The position numbers and the translations under genes were made by a program. From Cinclus cinclus (lineage: Eukaryota; Chordata; Aves; Passeriformes; Cinclidae), in assembly GCF_963662255.1 (NCBI RefSeq), contig NC_085071.1, forward strand, positions 4,969,035-5,033,034: a stretch of DNA of 64,000 nucleotides, read 5' to 3'. This document shows, one piece after another, positions 31,930-42,600 of this stretch. The notes below the pieces were generated by a model. The model did no database searches. It saw nothing but the letters and a program-made list of their open reading frames with translations, and had not been told where the DNA came from. The stretch's first letter is position 1. Every line of letters begins with the position of its first letter.

Positions 31930-33145
31930 CTCAGCTCAGCTCAGGTTCTGATCCTCAGCTCAGGTTGTGATGCTCAGATTAGGGTTGTGATGTTCAGATC
32001 AGGTTGTGATGCTCAGCTCAGGTTATGATGTTTAGCTCACGGTTGTGATATTTAGCTCAGAGTTGTGATGCTCAGATCAGAGTTGTGATATTTAGCTCAG
32101 GTTGTGATGTTTAGCTCAGGTTGTGATGTTTAGCTCAGAGTTGTGATACTCAGCTCAGGGTTGTGATGTTTAGCTCAGGTTGTGATGCTCAGATCAGAGT
32201 TGTGATATTTAGCTCAGGTAGTGATGTTTGGCTCAGGGTTGTGATGTTTAGCTCAGAGTTGTGATACTCAGCTCAGGGTTATGATGTTTAGCTCAGGTTG
32301 TGATGTTTAGCTCAGGGTTGTGATGCTCAGATCAGGTTGTGATGTTTAGCTCAGAGTTGTGATATTTAGCTCAGGGTTGTGATGCTCAGCTCAGAGTTGT
32401 GATGCTCAGCTCAGGGTTGTGATATTTAGCTCAGGTAGTGATGTTTAGCTCAGGGTTGTGATGCTCAGATCAGGTGGTGATGTTCAGCTCAGGTAGTGAT
32501 GTTTAGCTCAGGTAGTGATGTTTAGCTCAGGGTTATGATGTTTAGCTCAGAGTTGTGATGTTTAGCTCAGTGTTATGATGTTTAGCTCAGAGTTGTGATA
32601 TTTAGTTCAGGGTTGTGATGCTCAGATCAGGGTTATGATGCTCAGCTCAGAGTTGTGATGCTCAGCTCAGGGTTGTGATATTTAGCTCAGGTAGTGATGT
32701 TTAGCTCAGGGTTGTGATGTTCAGCTCAGGTAGTGATGTTTAGCTCAGGGTTGTGATGTTTATCTCAGAGTTGTGATGTTTAGCTCAGAGTTGTGATGTT
32801 TAGCTCAGGGTTGTGATGTTTAGCTCAGGGTTATGATGTTTAGCTCAGAGTTGTGATGTTTAGCTCAGAGTTGTGATGTTTAGCTCAGAGTTGTGATGTT
32901 TAGCTCAGGGTTGTGATGCTCAGCTCAGAGTTGTGATGCTCAGCTCAGGGTTGTGATATTTAGCTCAGGTAGTGATGTTTAGCTCAGGGTTGTGATGTTT
33001 ATCTCAGAGTTGTGATGTTTAGCTCAGAGTTGTGATGTTTAGCTCAGGGTTGTGATGTTTAGCTCAGGTAGTGATGTTTAGCTCAGGGTTGTGATGCTCA
33101 GCTCACGGTTGTGATGCTCAGCTCAGGGTTGTGATGCTCAGCCCT
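31930..33145. repeat. ~20-bp minisatellite, 1.2 kb
   Basis: About sixty units of gttgtgatgtttagctcagg with variants (gatgctcagctcag, gatatttagctcag, gtagtgatg). Some blocks of several units recur in the same order (for example 32620-32760 and 32920-33060), so there is higher-order structure. Stops occur in all plus frames. Confidence 0.95.
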
Positions 33146-33233
33146 GCTGAGCCGTTCTGAGCTTTGGTCCCCTTTGGTGTGTTTGGGTGGCGGGGCTGCC
33201 TTCATCCAGCACTGGGATTACGGCAGGAAGGTG

Positions 33234-33620
33234 TCAGGAAAATGAATGCACAAACACCAGGGGTTTGTGTCCAAAAAGGAGCCAGAGGAGTCCTGTAACT
33301 TTACTGGAATAAAGGGAGAGGCCGTGGGGCATTCCCCTGGGGTCTCTCCAATTTTCAGAGGACACAGCCTCCTTTTTATCCCAATTTCCCAGCTGCGTTT
33401 CCCTCTCTCTTTCCCCATTGGCTGAGGTACAGACTTGCCAAAATCCTAATAGCTAAGCCCCCCTTTTAATGTATAACACCCCCCATTTTTTTTCTTTTCC
33501 TTGTGTCAATCAGTAGAATTCCTATGGAATTTATGGTTCTTCCCACTGTTTCTTTCATCTAACTTTATTTATCAGCAGATCTGCAGTTTGTTTGTAATGA
33601 CAAATCCCTCATTCCTTTCA
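33234..33620. mobile_element. LTR-like interspersed repeat, copy 3
   Basis: Begins tgtcaggaaaatgaatgcac, with TTGTGTCCAAAAAGGAGCC, GGAATAAAGGGAGAGGCCGT and a right part atttatcagcagatctgcag. It is close to copy 2 over its length. Probably a solo LTR without coding sequence. Confidence 0.6.
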
Positions 33621-33685
33621 CTGGCCAAGAGTTGGACTTTGATGGTCCCTGTGTGTCCCTTCCAGGATATTCCATGATTCCACAG
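33621..33685 (+). mobile_element. CR1-type 3' tail
   Basis: Reads GAGTTGGACTTTGATGGTCC, ctgtgtgtcccttccaggat and attccatgattcca, a short CR1 end. Confidence 0.5.
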
Positions 33686-33987
33686 TGCCCAGAAGAGGAA
33701 TCACATCTTTACTCTCCTGGTGTAGCCAATAACGTGGATCATCCAAATCAATTCATCCCCAGTTTTAAGCTTTGACAGCTTTGCCATCCCCATCTCAGTC
33801 ACATCCAACTTCAGCAGCAGCCACTGGGACTGTGCAGCTGATGGGGAAGAGATAGAAAATTAACTTTGTCAAATCAAGCAATTTCTTAAACATAATTAAT
33901 CCCATTTTACCTGGTGGTTGGGGTCTCCTCTGGGGTAATCTGATGACAGTTTTATTTTTCCCATGGAAAAGAAATGAGTATTTTTTT

Positions 33988-34065
33988 TTAACCCTGGAAT
34001 AGTTTGGGTTGGAAACTGTCTTAAAGGTCATTTAATTCTAACCTCAACCATAATGTAGATATTCT
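33988..34065 (-). mobile_element. CR1-type 3' tail
   Basis: Plus strand reads CCTGGAATAGTTTGGGTTGG then aaactgtcttaaaggtcatt, a diverged reversed CR1 end. Confidence 0.5.
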
Positions 34066-36930
34066 GGATCTGGGGTATTTTACAGATTCTGTGGTGTTTG
34101 ACACATTCTGGGGTGTTTGACACCCTCCCCATGAGAACTGCAGCTCCCATCCCTGCCTGATGGAACTGGAATGTTGTGGCTTTAAGTGGAATGAGGAAGT
34201 TCACGAGCAAACCCGTATTTTATCAATGTAAACGATGAATTCTGGGAAAGCCAAAACGGGGTCTGTCAAGCTGCTGCTCCATTTGCACTTCTGATAACTC
34301 AGCTGCTGCTTTTTTTTTTTTTTTTTTTTTTTTTTTCTTGGTGGGAAACTAAAAGAAACAGATGGGTTTGGAGTTCGGTGGGGGTGGTGCACTTTGGAAA
34401 ACCCGTTCCATTATCTCCCCCACAAACTGGGACTGGGAATTCCCTGTCCCCAAGCACTGCAAGAGAGCATCATCTATGCTGCCCCTGGCAATGGGAGAGC
34501 CTGGAAAATTGCCTTGGGAGCATCCCTGGTGTGGGCTGGGCGCGGGGAAAGGAGTTGGTTCCTGCGGTGATTTGTGATGTAAATCAAAGCTAACAAGGGG
34601 GGAGCTGTGCAGATGGGGATGAGCTCGGAGAGCTCAATCTGTGCCTTCCTCCCTGCGAGATGGGCTACAAAGAGCCGAGCTCCTGGTGGCTCTCAGCATC
34701 TCGTGGCTTTTTGGTCCCATTAAAATCAAGCTGCGAACAAAAGCAGGTTATTGATTCTTGGGAGCACGAGGATCCTTTGGCAGGCAGTTAATGAGCAGAG
34801 AACTCTTCCAGGCTCTGATTTTTCTAAGGGTGTTGAAGTTGTAACATCTCAGTTAAGGCGTGACAAGGAGCCTGCAAAGCCTCCCAGTCACCCAGAATTA
34901 ATCTGTTCCTAAGTGGGGGTTTAGGGCAGGCTTTTGCCAAGTTTGGTTGCTGTGAGTTGGTCCCAAAATCCTTTTTGGGTGGCCGTGAGTGAGAAGAGAG
35001 AAGAGGGTCCCCCTTCAATGAGCACTTCTTGCTGTTGGGGCGATTCTCAACGCTCTCTAGGGATGCTGTCACAGCCTCAGCCCCAAAGCAGCCCCTTCAA
35101 AGGCTCAGATCCTCACTGCAGTCTCGAGAAGGAATGGCAGGGCTTGGTTCTGGGGTTTGTTTCAGTGCCAAGCTCTGGGATACTCCCGGTGTATCCATGA
35201 ACGGAGACAAGGCCACGTGTGGAAGCGTCACTGCAGAGAATTTTCTGAAATAAATCTGTTCATGAGTCCCCCCAGTGCTTCCCCGGCTACTGCTGCCGCT
35301 CAAGTGCATCTCGTGCACACAAAACTGGAAATTGCTGGGATGAGGAGAGTGGAGCTGGCTGAGGGAGGGGGGCTGAAGTGCCATTGTTCCCTCTGCAGAG
35401 GCACAGCTCTCGTGCTCTCAATGGCACCACGAGTGCAGCAGCCGCTTCTTGCTGTTTTCGTGCTCAGTAATTGGATTTTTTAGTTTCAGTGCGGGGGACT
35501 ACAGGACATTCTGGCTTGTGTACCCAAACTTTGAAGTCCCAAAAGTGTGTCACGTACTTGTGATCTCACACATGTGGTGGCAGATGTGTGTCTGTGCCCC
35601 TGGTCAGGCGCAGGGAAGTGGATTCTGGGAGGGTTTTGGATAAAGATCTGTCACTCCTGGCTTTTCCCTTCTGCTCTGAAACTCATCCCCTTTGAAGCCC
35701 CCGCATGGAGAGGGCAGGGACAGCAAATCCCAAGGACAGCTCTCAGGTGAATCCATGTAGCTGGCCTGAAAGGAAGGTTGTCCAGGCAATTTCCAAAGCG
35801 TTTTTAAACCATTTTTCCCCGTGCAGTGACAGCACGGGCAGCATTATGGTAAAAATGACATTCCTGGGTCTGTAACAATGCCATTAACGTTAGTTCTGAT
35901 CACATAAAAGAGGTGCTGAGGCTCCCAACGAGCCAAAATTGTGCCAATACTGAGAGAACCCATTTTCTGCAGTTGGTTTATTGCAGGTTTTAACTACAGT
36001 GTGGAAAGCAAAGGAAGGAACCCACCCCAGGCCCCCGAGATACATTCCCTCCATAATATCCATATTTATCACTTACCCCCCTCCTCCATCAGCTGCCTGC
36101 AGCTCTTCCAGGATCATTGTTTCCTCTCTGCTGCTGGAAGGCATCTCCCAAACGGTTATTTCTCCTTGTTAATGCTTTGCTCTCACAGTTATTTCCATCT
36201 CTAGTCTCCACACCATTAGTGGGAAACACATCCAGGTGGATAACGACCGATTTCCAGTGCGCTGTTTCCCATCCCTTCGTGTTTTCCTGTCACTAGAAGA
36301 TTTCCTGCTGCAGATAACTGGAATTTTATTGTGTGCTCAGAGCTGGCAGAGTTGTCCTTCAGCCTCTCAGCTGAAGGGACTGGTGGGAATGGCCAGACTG
36401 GGAGTTTATTGGGGTATGCTTGTAAAAAGTGAATACTTGCAGGCAGAGCTGCAGGAACTCGGAGCCATTCCTCAGGAGCAGTCCTGTGTGATGGGTTCAA
36501 TTGAGCAGAACCCATATTCCAACTTCCCCAGGCCTGATTTTGCCTGAGTGCCACTTGTTTATGGAGCTCGCAGGCTGAGGGATGGGGGAACGCAAAGATT
36601 CTGTGGAAAGCGTAATTGGCTGGGTGATATCTGAGGCCTTTCTGACCACTTCATATTTGTAACGTGCCAAAAATAGCTGCTCCTTCTGCTGGAGCCACGG
36701 CTGCTGCAGCTGGGAATAGATTTTAATTGATGGATCCTGTCAGGCTCCCAGCGGCCGTGCAGGCAGGAGAACCATTAAAGTGAGATTTCGTGTCCCCGCT
36801 CACTTAAACACTCTGCTACCAGCTCATGGCAGTTTCCCCTTAATAACCCCAGCCTTTGTACCCATATCCTAGGGATATATCCTGGGATTTTAGCTTTTCC
36901 AGCAGAGAGAGCTGCTGGCCACGGGCTTTG
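34066..36930. other. intronic sequence, no gene seen
   Basis: A poly(T) tract lies at 34310-34336. No exon or element was recognised. Confidence 0.45.
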
Positions 36931-36931
36931 T

Positions 36932-37285
36932 GTCCTGGTGTTACAGGTGTGCAAAGACCTGATAAAATCCTGGTGTTACAGGTGTGCAAAGACCTGACAA
37001 AATCTTGGGTGTGGAATAAGGGCGGGAGCTCTTCAGCAATTGGGTGGAATAAGGGACAGGAACACCTCAGGAGTTGTGTGTGTGGAATAAGGGACAGGAA
37101 CACCTCAGGAGTTGTGTGGAATAAAGGACAGGAATACCTCAGGAGTTGTGTGGAATAAAGGACAGGAATACCTCAGGAGTTGTGTGGAATAAAGGACAGG
37201 AATACCTCAGGAGTTGTGTGGAATAAAGGACAGGAACACCTCAGGAGTTGTGTGGAATAAAGGACAGGAATACCTCAGGAGTTGT
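36932..37285. repeat. 34-bp minisatellite
   Basis: At 37040-37285 there are about seven copies of a 34-bp unit (gagttgtgtggaataaagga, caggaatacctcag). A related pair with core gtgttacaggtgtgcaaaga lies at 36932-37000. The array ends about 490 bp past the poly(A) signal of the HMG-box gene. Confidence 0.85.
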
Positions 37286-37776
37286 TTGCTGGAGACTTTT
37301 GGAGCTTGGGGAGAATGTGGCATTGAACTGGGACTCTGGGATGTGACCTTGCATGGGAAGGGGCTGTGACCTTCCCTAAAGGAACCTGGACAAAAGCTGT
37401 GGTCAGGAGGAGAAAGCTCTCTGAGGCTTCTCCAGCAGGGTCAGGGAGCTCTGCGGGTTTGGGCTCTGAGTTTGTGCACCTTCCCAAGGCTTTTTCCTGG
37501 GAAGAGCCATGTTTCTGTGTTCCCTGCACCCTCCTGGTTCTCCATCTGCATTCACTGGGCTTCCTCCCCAGCTCCAGGACCTGCTCTTGGAGGTGACCTC
37601 CAGGACCTGGAGGACCCAGGACACCGTTTTCCTTGTGGATGTGCAGGAACATCCGTCCCCACCCTGCCCCAGCCTCCCCACCACCCACAACAGCGCCAGC
37701 TCCCTTAAACCCAAATTCCTGCCCTGCCCATAGACACCACAGCGGGCCAGGGTTTGCTGCAATAACAACTTGGAGC

Positions 37777-37782
37777 TTTATT
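37777..37782 (-). terminator. poly(A) signal of the HMG-box gene
   Basis: AATAAA on the minus strand, about 95 nt after the stop codon at 37875-37877, followed by GCTCCAAGTTG. The distance fits a short 3' untranslated region of a compact gene. Confidence 0.7.
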
Positions 37783-37824
37783 GGGACTTCCCAAGGAACT
37801 GCAATCTCAGGAACAGCAATCAGC

Positions 37825-37881
37825 TAGGAACTGCCAGCACAGGTAGGAACTGCCAGCACAGGCAGGAACTGCAGTCACAGG
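37825..37881. repeat. 19-bp repeat across the stop codon and 3' UTR
   Basis: Three tandem copies of a 19-bp unit (taggaactgccagcacagg and variants) start at 37825, 37844 and 37863. The last copy contains the stop codon of the HMG-box gene, so the C-terminal end of the protein borders repeat sequence. Confidence 0.7.
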
Positions 37882-38348
37882 TAGGACATGAGGAAATTCC
37901 GCAGGTTCGCCGCCTTGGTGGTGAAGGAGATCATGAGGTTCCTCATGGCCCTCCTCTGGCTGGACATCCTCGGGCGCCCGCTCCTGCTCCTCATCCTGCG
38001 GCGGATCCTCCTGCCCTTCCTCAGCTCGGCCTCCTCCTTATATATTTCCTTGTCTTCTTCGGGCAGCCTCTGCCACATCCTGCCCAACCTCTTGGCCGTC
38101 TGCACCATGGTCAGGTTGGGGTAGTTCCTCTGGACCCGCCGGCGGTGCCTCTCCATGAAGAGGAAGAACGGAGGCAGCGCGCGCCTGGACCTGAAGCGAA
38201 CGCTTTTCCCCAAGGGCCTTCCCCTCCTGGCCCGGAGCCTGGAGCGTGCCCTCAGGCGCCTCCTGAGCATGCCAGGAGGTCTCTGGATGGTGATGCGGAA
38301 CAGCATGGTGGTGCTGGGCCTGCGGCCCGAGCGCACCGGCCGGGCCAT
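37875..38348 (-). CDS. arginine-rich single HMG-box protein, intronless
   Basis: This is an uninterrupted 157-residue reading frame. Its Met has a strong context (GCGGCC before ATG, G after). An in-frame upstream Met at 38450 would give 191 residues, but that codon has a weak context and lies in CCAAT/CRE-like promoter sequence, so the shorter start is preferred. Residues ~59-111 form an HMG box: PPFFLFMERHRRRVQ, NYPNLT, AKRLGRMWQRLPEEDKEIY and EEAELRK, with the aromatic core residues, the Trp and the Tyr in place. The flanks are arginine clusters (about 43 Arg, 6 Lys, no Cys), giving a strongly basic, probably nuclear DNA-binding protein. Low Lys, absence of an acidic tail and one box rather than two set it apart from HMGB1-3 and human HMGB4. 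High Arg resembles sperm nuclear basic proteins. It lies antisense inside the CSMD2 intron, as HMGB4 does in human, so an HMGB4-derived or replacement gene is possible. Testis expression is inference. Confidence 0.8.
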   Translation of the reverse strand: MARPVRSGRRPSTTMLFRITIQRPPGMLRRRLRARSRLRARRGRPLGKSVRFRSRRALPPFFLFMERHRRRVQRNYPNLTMVQTAKRLGRMWQRLPEEDKEIYKEEAELRKGRRIRRRMRSRSGRPRMSSQRRAMRNLMISFTTKAANLRNFLMSYL

Positions 38349-38570
38349 GGCCGCGCCGCCCCTCGGCACCGGCTGCCGGAGCGCACTGAGGCGTCGCCGG
38401 GCCGCGCCGGGCCAGGCCACGGCGCCAGCGTCACCTCCATATTGTGACATCGGCCTCCGGGGGCCAATCAGGACGGGCCAGCCCCGCGCCCTGCAATTCT
38501 ATTGGCTGGAGGGATGTGCCGATGTCATAGCCGGCATGGTGGAACCGGTTTGGGTTGACGTGGGAGCGCT
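38349..38570 (-). promoter_or_regulatory. GC-rich CCAAT/CRE-like promoter of the HMG-box gene
   Basis: This GC-rich segment lies directly upstream of the preferred start. CCAAT boxes occur at 38464-38468 (read on plus) and 38501-38505 (read on minus). CRE-like motifs are TGACATCG at 38445-38452, CGATGTCA at 38520-38527 and TGACGTGG at 38556-38563. In mammals, CREM acting on CRE-like sites drives many post-meiotic sperm genes, so a similar mode is plausible. The distance from the CCAAT boxes puts a likely transcription start between about 38370 and 38440, which would exclude the upstream Met at 38450. No TATA box was found with confidence. Confidence 0.55.
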
Positions 38571-39610
38571 GCCGTGGACGCGGACGGAACGTTGGGGCGG
38601 GCGGCGGTGACGGCACCGGGCCCGGGGGACATGAGGTGCCCAGAGCCCAGCAGGACGTGCCAGGCCTGGTCCCTGTCCGGTGTCATCTCCATGGTGACTG
38701 AGCTGGTGTTGGATGGGCTGGGAGCGTTCCATGGATGTAATCTTGGGATGTGCCGTTTTGGGATGAGCTGGGAGCGTTCCACGGATGGAATCTTGGGATG
38801 TGCCGTTTTGGGATGAGCTGGGAGCGTTCCACGGATGGAATCTTGGGATGTGCCGTTTTGGGATGAGCTGGGAGCGTTCCACGGATGGAATCTTGGGATG
38901 TGCCGTTTTGGGATGAGCTGGGAGCGTTCCACGGATGGAATCTTGGGATGTGCCGTTTTGGGATGAGCTGGGAGCGTTCCACGGATGGAATCTTGGGATG
39001 TGCTGTTTTGGGATGAGCTGGGAGCGTTCCACGGATGGAATCTTGGGATGTGCTGTTCTGGGATTAGATGGGAGCGTTCCATGGATGGAATTCTGGGATG
39101 TGCCATGGTGGCATCACTGTGCAGTGGGGACATGAGGTTCCCAAAGCAGAGCAGGATGGGCCAGGCCTGGTCCCTGTAACTGTGTGGGCTGGAGGGATGT
39201 GCTGATGTCATCACCATGGTGACAGAGCAGATCTTGGATGAGTTGGGAACATTCTGTGGATGGAATTTTGGGATGTGCCGTGGTGACATCACTGTGCAGT
39301 GGGGACACGAGCAGGAGGGGCCAGGCCTGGTCCCCGTAACCCTTTTGGCTGGGGGGATGTGATGATGTCATAAACCATGGTGATGTCACGGCTGTGGTGA
39401 TGGAGCAGCTCTTGGTTGAGTCGGGAACGGACAGAATTTCGGATGTGCCATGGTGACATCACTGTGCCGTGGTGACACGTGGTCTCCCAAGCCCAGCAGA
39501 AGGAGCCACATCATCTTCCTGTGACCCTGCTGGCTGGAGGGATGTGACGGTGTCGTAGCCACGACGATGTCACAGCCGTGGTGATGTCACAGCCATGGTG
39601 GTGGCATCAC
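38445..39610. repeat. promoter-derived ~165-170 bp tandem array with CRE-like sites
   Basis: Copies begin with a TGACATCA-like motif at about 38445, 38608, 39109, 39284 and 39454. Each continues through a GGGCCAGGCCTGGTCCCTGT-like block, then GGCTGGAGGGATGTG, then TGATGTCA. The first copy is the HMG promoter itself (GGACGGGCCAGCCC, ATTGGCTGGAGGGATGTG, CGATGTCA). CRE-like TGATGTCA or TGACATCA sites lie at 39203, 39284, 39363, 39381, 39454 and 39582. The second copy is enlarged by the 50-bp subarray. Confidence 0.75.
38711..39095. repeat. 50-bp minisatellite inside the promoter array
   Basis: About 7.5 near-identical copies of a 50-bp unit (GGATGAGCTGGGAGCGTTCC, then a GGATGGAATCTTGGGATGTG block, then CCGTTTTG). 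A diverged single version occurs in the promoter copy at 38550-38590 (GTGGGAGCGCTGCCGTGGAC). This points to local expansion of promoter sequence. Confidence 0.85.
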
Positions 39611-42600
39611 ATCCCCTCACCCAGGGCCGTGTCCCTGCTCCGGCGCTGGGATTTTGGCTCCATTTCTCACCCACTGTTTTACAAACCTGTAACACCCAAG
39701 GAGGGAAGCAGAGCCCTAGGATTTTTTGTCATGATAAAATGTGGAGCCGCCGCTCGCGCTGCGAGGTGGCAGCTGATAATGGGAAAATGGTTTAGTAGCA
39801 GCTCTAAAAATAATTGTCTGTGACAGCTGTTCCTTGGTTCCTGTCAGGAGAACCACTGTTATTTAAATCCACAGCCTTTGGACTCCATGGCTAATTTATT
39901 TGGGTGGACTTTTCATTAATTTGAAAGGTTCTGCAGGTTTAAAAGCCTTCATTAATTACGCTTTAGCAGATGGGAATGCAATAATGTTCTGCAGGTTCGT
40001 CTGGGAAGAAAAGAAATTCCCAGTGGTTTGTTTGGTTGTTTCCAAAAGGTGAAATCAGTTGTTCCCAGGCAGAGGTGAGCTTGGCTGTCCCCGTCAGAAT
40101 TCTTGTGACTGAGGACAGGACTATGAATAAAACAAATTGAAATTTTGACCACTCATTCTGAGTACAAGGTGATTTATTGAAGTTCCCAGTAGTGTTAAAT
40201 ATTCATATGTAGCCGATTGCATAAGTACTAAATTATGAAACAGCCCCTGCTCTGTGGAACTTGTCTCTCTGAAAGGTAAAGATGGGGGAGCAGAAGTCTT
40301 GGAAGTCGGGAATCATCCCTGAGTTACGCACAGATAACTCTGGAATTGCATAATTCCAGCGCAGGTAGGACTTGTGTAATTGCTGGGCTGGTTAATCCTT
40401 GCAGAGAGGGGCTGAGAACTTCTCAGGCTCGTGGCAAAATCCAGCCTGGACAGAAGGTGCTTCCCATTTCCCCTGCTGTGTTTCTTCCAGGTTGTTTTCC
40501 AGTGGCCCCAGCCTGGTGAATAAACTCCATTTGTCCTGCCAGTCTCATTCCTTTCATGTCCCTGCTCTCCCTTGGAGTGGAGAGGGTGATTTGCATTCCA
40601 TTTATCTCTCCCTTCCCTTGTTTCCTTTGCTCTCCAAAGAGAACCTGCCCTGGTGATTATTCTGGGGCAATGAAATAATTTCATTCCAGCAGTCACAGGT
40701 CCCTTCAGCAGGTGCTTTATTATCTCAATAATTCAGCCTAAGAGACTTTCCAGCCTCCCCAATTCCCACACTTCAGGAGCTACAAATAAAACTCTTTTGC
40801 TCTTTCCCTGATTTGGTTTATTTAGCCTCTTTTTTTTTTCCCTATATTCTTTCCAGATCCTCCCCAGGAATTATATTTAAATGTGGAATTGATGCTGCTC
40901 AGCCCAATTGCCTTAAGGGGTGCATTGTGTTAAAATGCACATAAAGGCAATGCTGTCCCACTTGGGCTGGGTCATTTATAAAATTCACTTTGAATCGAGG
41001 CCATTTATCTGAACTCAGCACAATGTTTGCTCATGTCCCTGGATTACCTACATATTCCATCAAAATAGGTCATTTGGGTCCAGGGAAATCTGGGATAGAA
41101 GTGCTGGAATAAACACAGGGCAGTGCTGAGGTGGGACACATCCATCGATCCTTTCTCCAGCACGGAGTTGTGTTTAACCCACCACCATTTTTCTGGGGCC
41201 TCTGCAGACAGAGAGAGCAGAATAAAGAGCATTTATTGCTCCAGTTTCCTCTTTTATTGGAAGATTTTCACATGGAATGGTGATTGTTAAGGAGAAATCA
41301 TTTCTGGGGAGCAGAGGCCAGGAAAACCAGGCTTTGGACATTTTAAGACACTGCAGAGCTCTTCCCATGGCTGTGGCTGCTCCAGGTATTTGTATAATTA
41401 TGGGAATGCACATAAAGACATCCTGGAATTGGTGATTCAAGGGGATTTGTGTCCATTTTCCTGCCCGAACCTGAGCAAGGCTGTGCTGAGACTTTCTAAG
41501 TGGTCCAGATGTGTCCTGAGATTGCCCAGACCTGAGCAGGAAGGAGAGATTTTACCACCAGTCCTGGCAGAAACTAAATCTTGGTTGTGGGCCTGTTTGG
41601 TTTTGCAGTAAAAAGCAGAATTTGCAAAGCTTGTATGTAGCAGATAATATTGTATCCAAAGAGGAAAAATGAAAAAAAAAAAACAAAACAAAACCAACAA
41701 AATGGCACAAAAGTGCCCAAAAACCCTTCACAGACCTTGGCCACTGCTCTGCTTGCCCTATTAGGTAATGAGTGTTGATGAATTGGCTCCAGTTTGCCGT
41801 GGTGGGTGAAAATTCCATGCCAGGAGGAATAACACAGAAGGCAAGCCGGGAAAATTAACAGGAGGAGAAGACTCTCCATGAATTGCAATTAAAGTCGAGG
41901 TGAAGCTGTTGCCAGAGCGCTTCCAGCAGCGCTCCCAGTCCCTCCTTGTCAGGAGCAATCCCTGGAATACACAGCAGCTCCTCATCGGAAATAACAAGTT
42001 TTTACTGTTACTTTTTAAAAAGCTGAAAGTGAAAACAGCCTCTTGACAGAAACCATCAGGACACACCAAAAAAAAAAAAAAAACCCAACAAAAAAAACCC
42101 CCAAACCTAAGCAGAAAGATGAGAAAAATGTCACTGCTCGTAATGATGTTAATTAGGAGGAAAATGAATGTTGACATTTGAGAGCTGAGCTGAAAGGATC
42201 AGACGTGTGAAGGTGTGGAGTCTGATGGAGGGAGAAGCTGAAATGTCTGTAAGATTCCTGCAGGAATGAAAGGAAAAGTTCAGCATTTTCTTTGTTGGTT
42301 CTCGTAATTACACAGGGTGAATCCGGATTTAAAAGCTTCGTGTCTTGGACTCTTCCCTCTGTTTTGGGATGGCAGGAAAAGGTCTGAGCATGGGGATGGG
42401 GCCTTAAAAGCCCCAAGGTGAATAGAAAACAGTGCATTTTATAATCTGGTGATAGTTTGGTGAGTTTTTGCATTTATTACAGGTACAGGTGCTCTCAGGT
42501 GTGTAAAGCCGAGCACAGAAGCTCTGTTTGAATCCCAGCAGGTCCCTCTGTAGCCCAGGTGTGCACGTGGCTCCCTTCAGCCCAGTCTCGGTGCCTCCGC

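Noticed and set aside
38155..38450. SOX/SRY identity for the HMG box
   Set aside because: The box lacks the usual SOX-type RPMNAFMVW start; FFLFMERHR and AKRLGRMW look closer to the HMGB/UBF-like group, but the exact subfamily stays open.
37770..38610. Plus-strand frames of 225 and 151 residues across the HMG-box gene
   Set aside because: They are shadows of the GC-rich minus-strand gene; only the minus frame shows a protein domain and a poly(A) signal.
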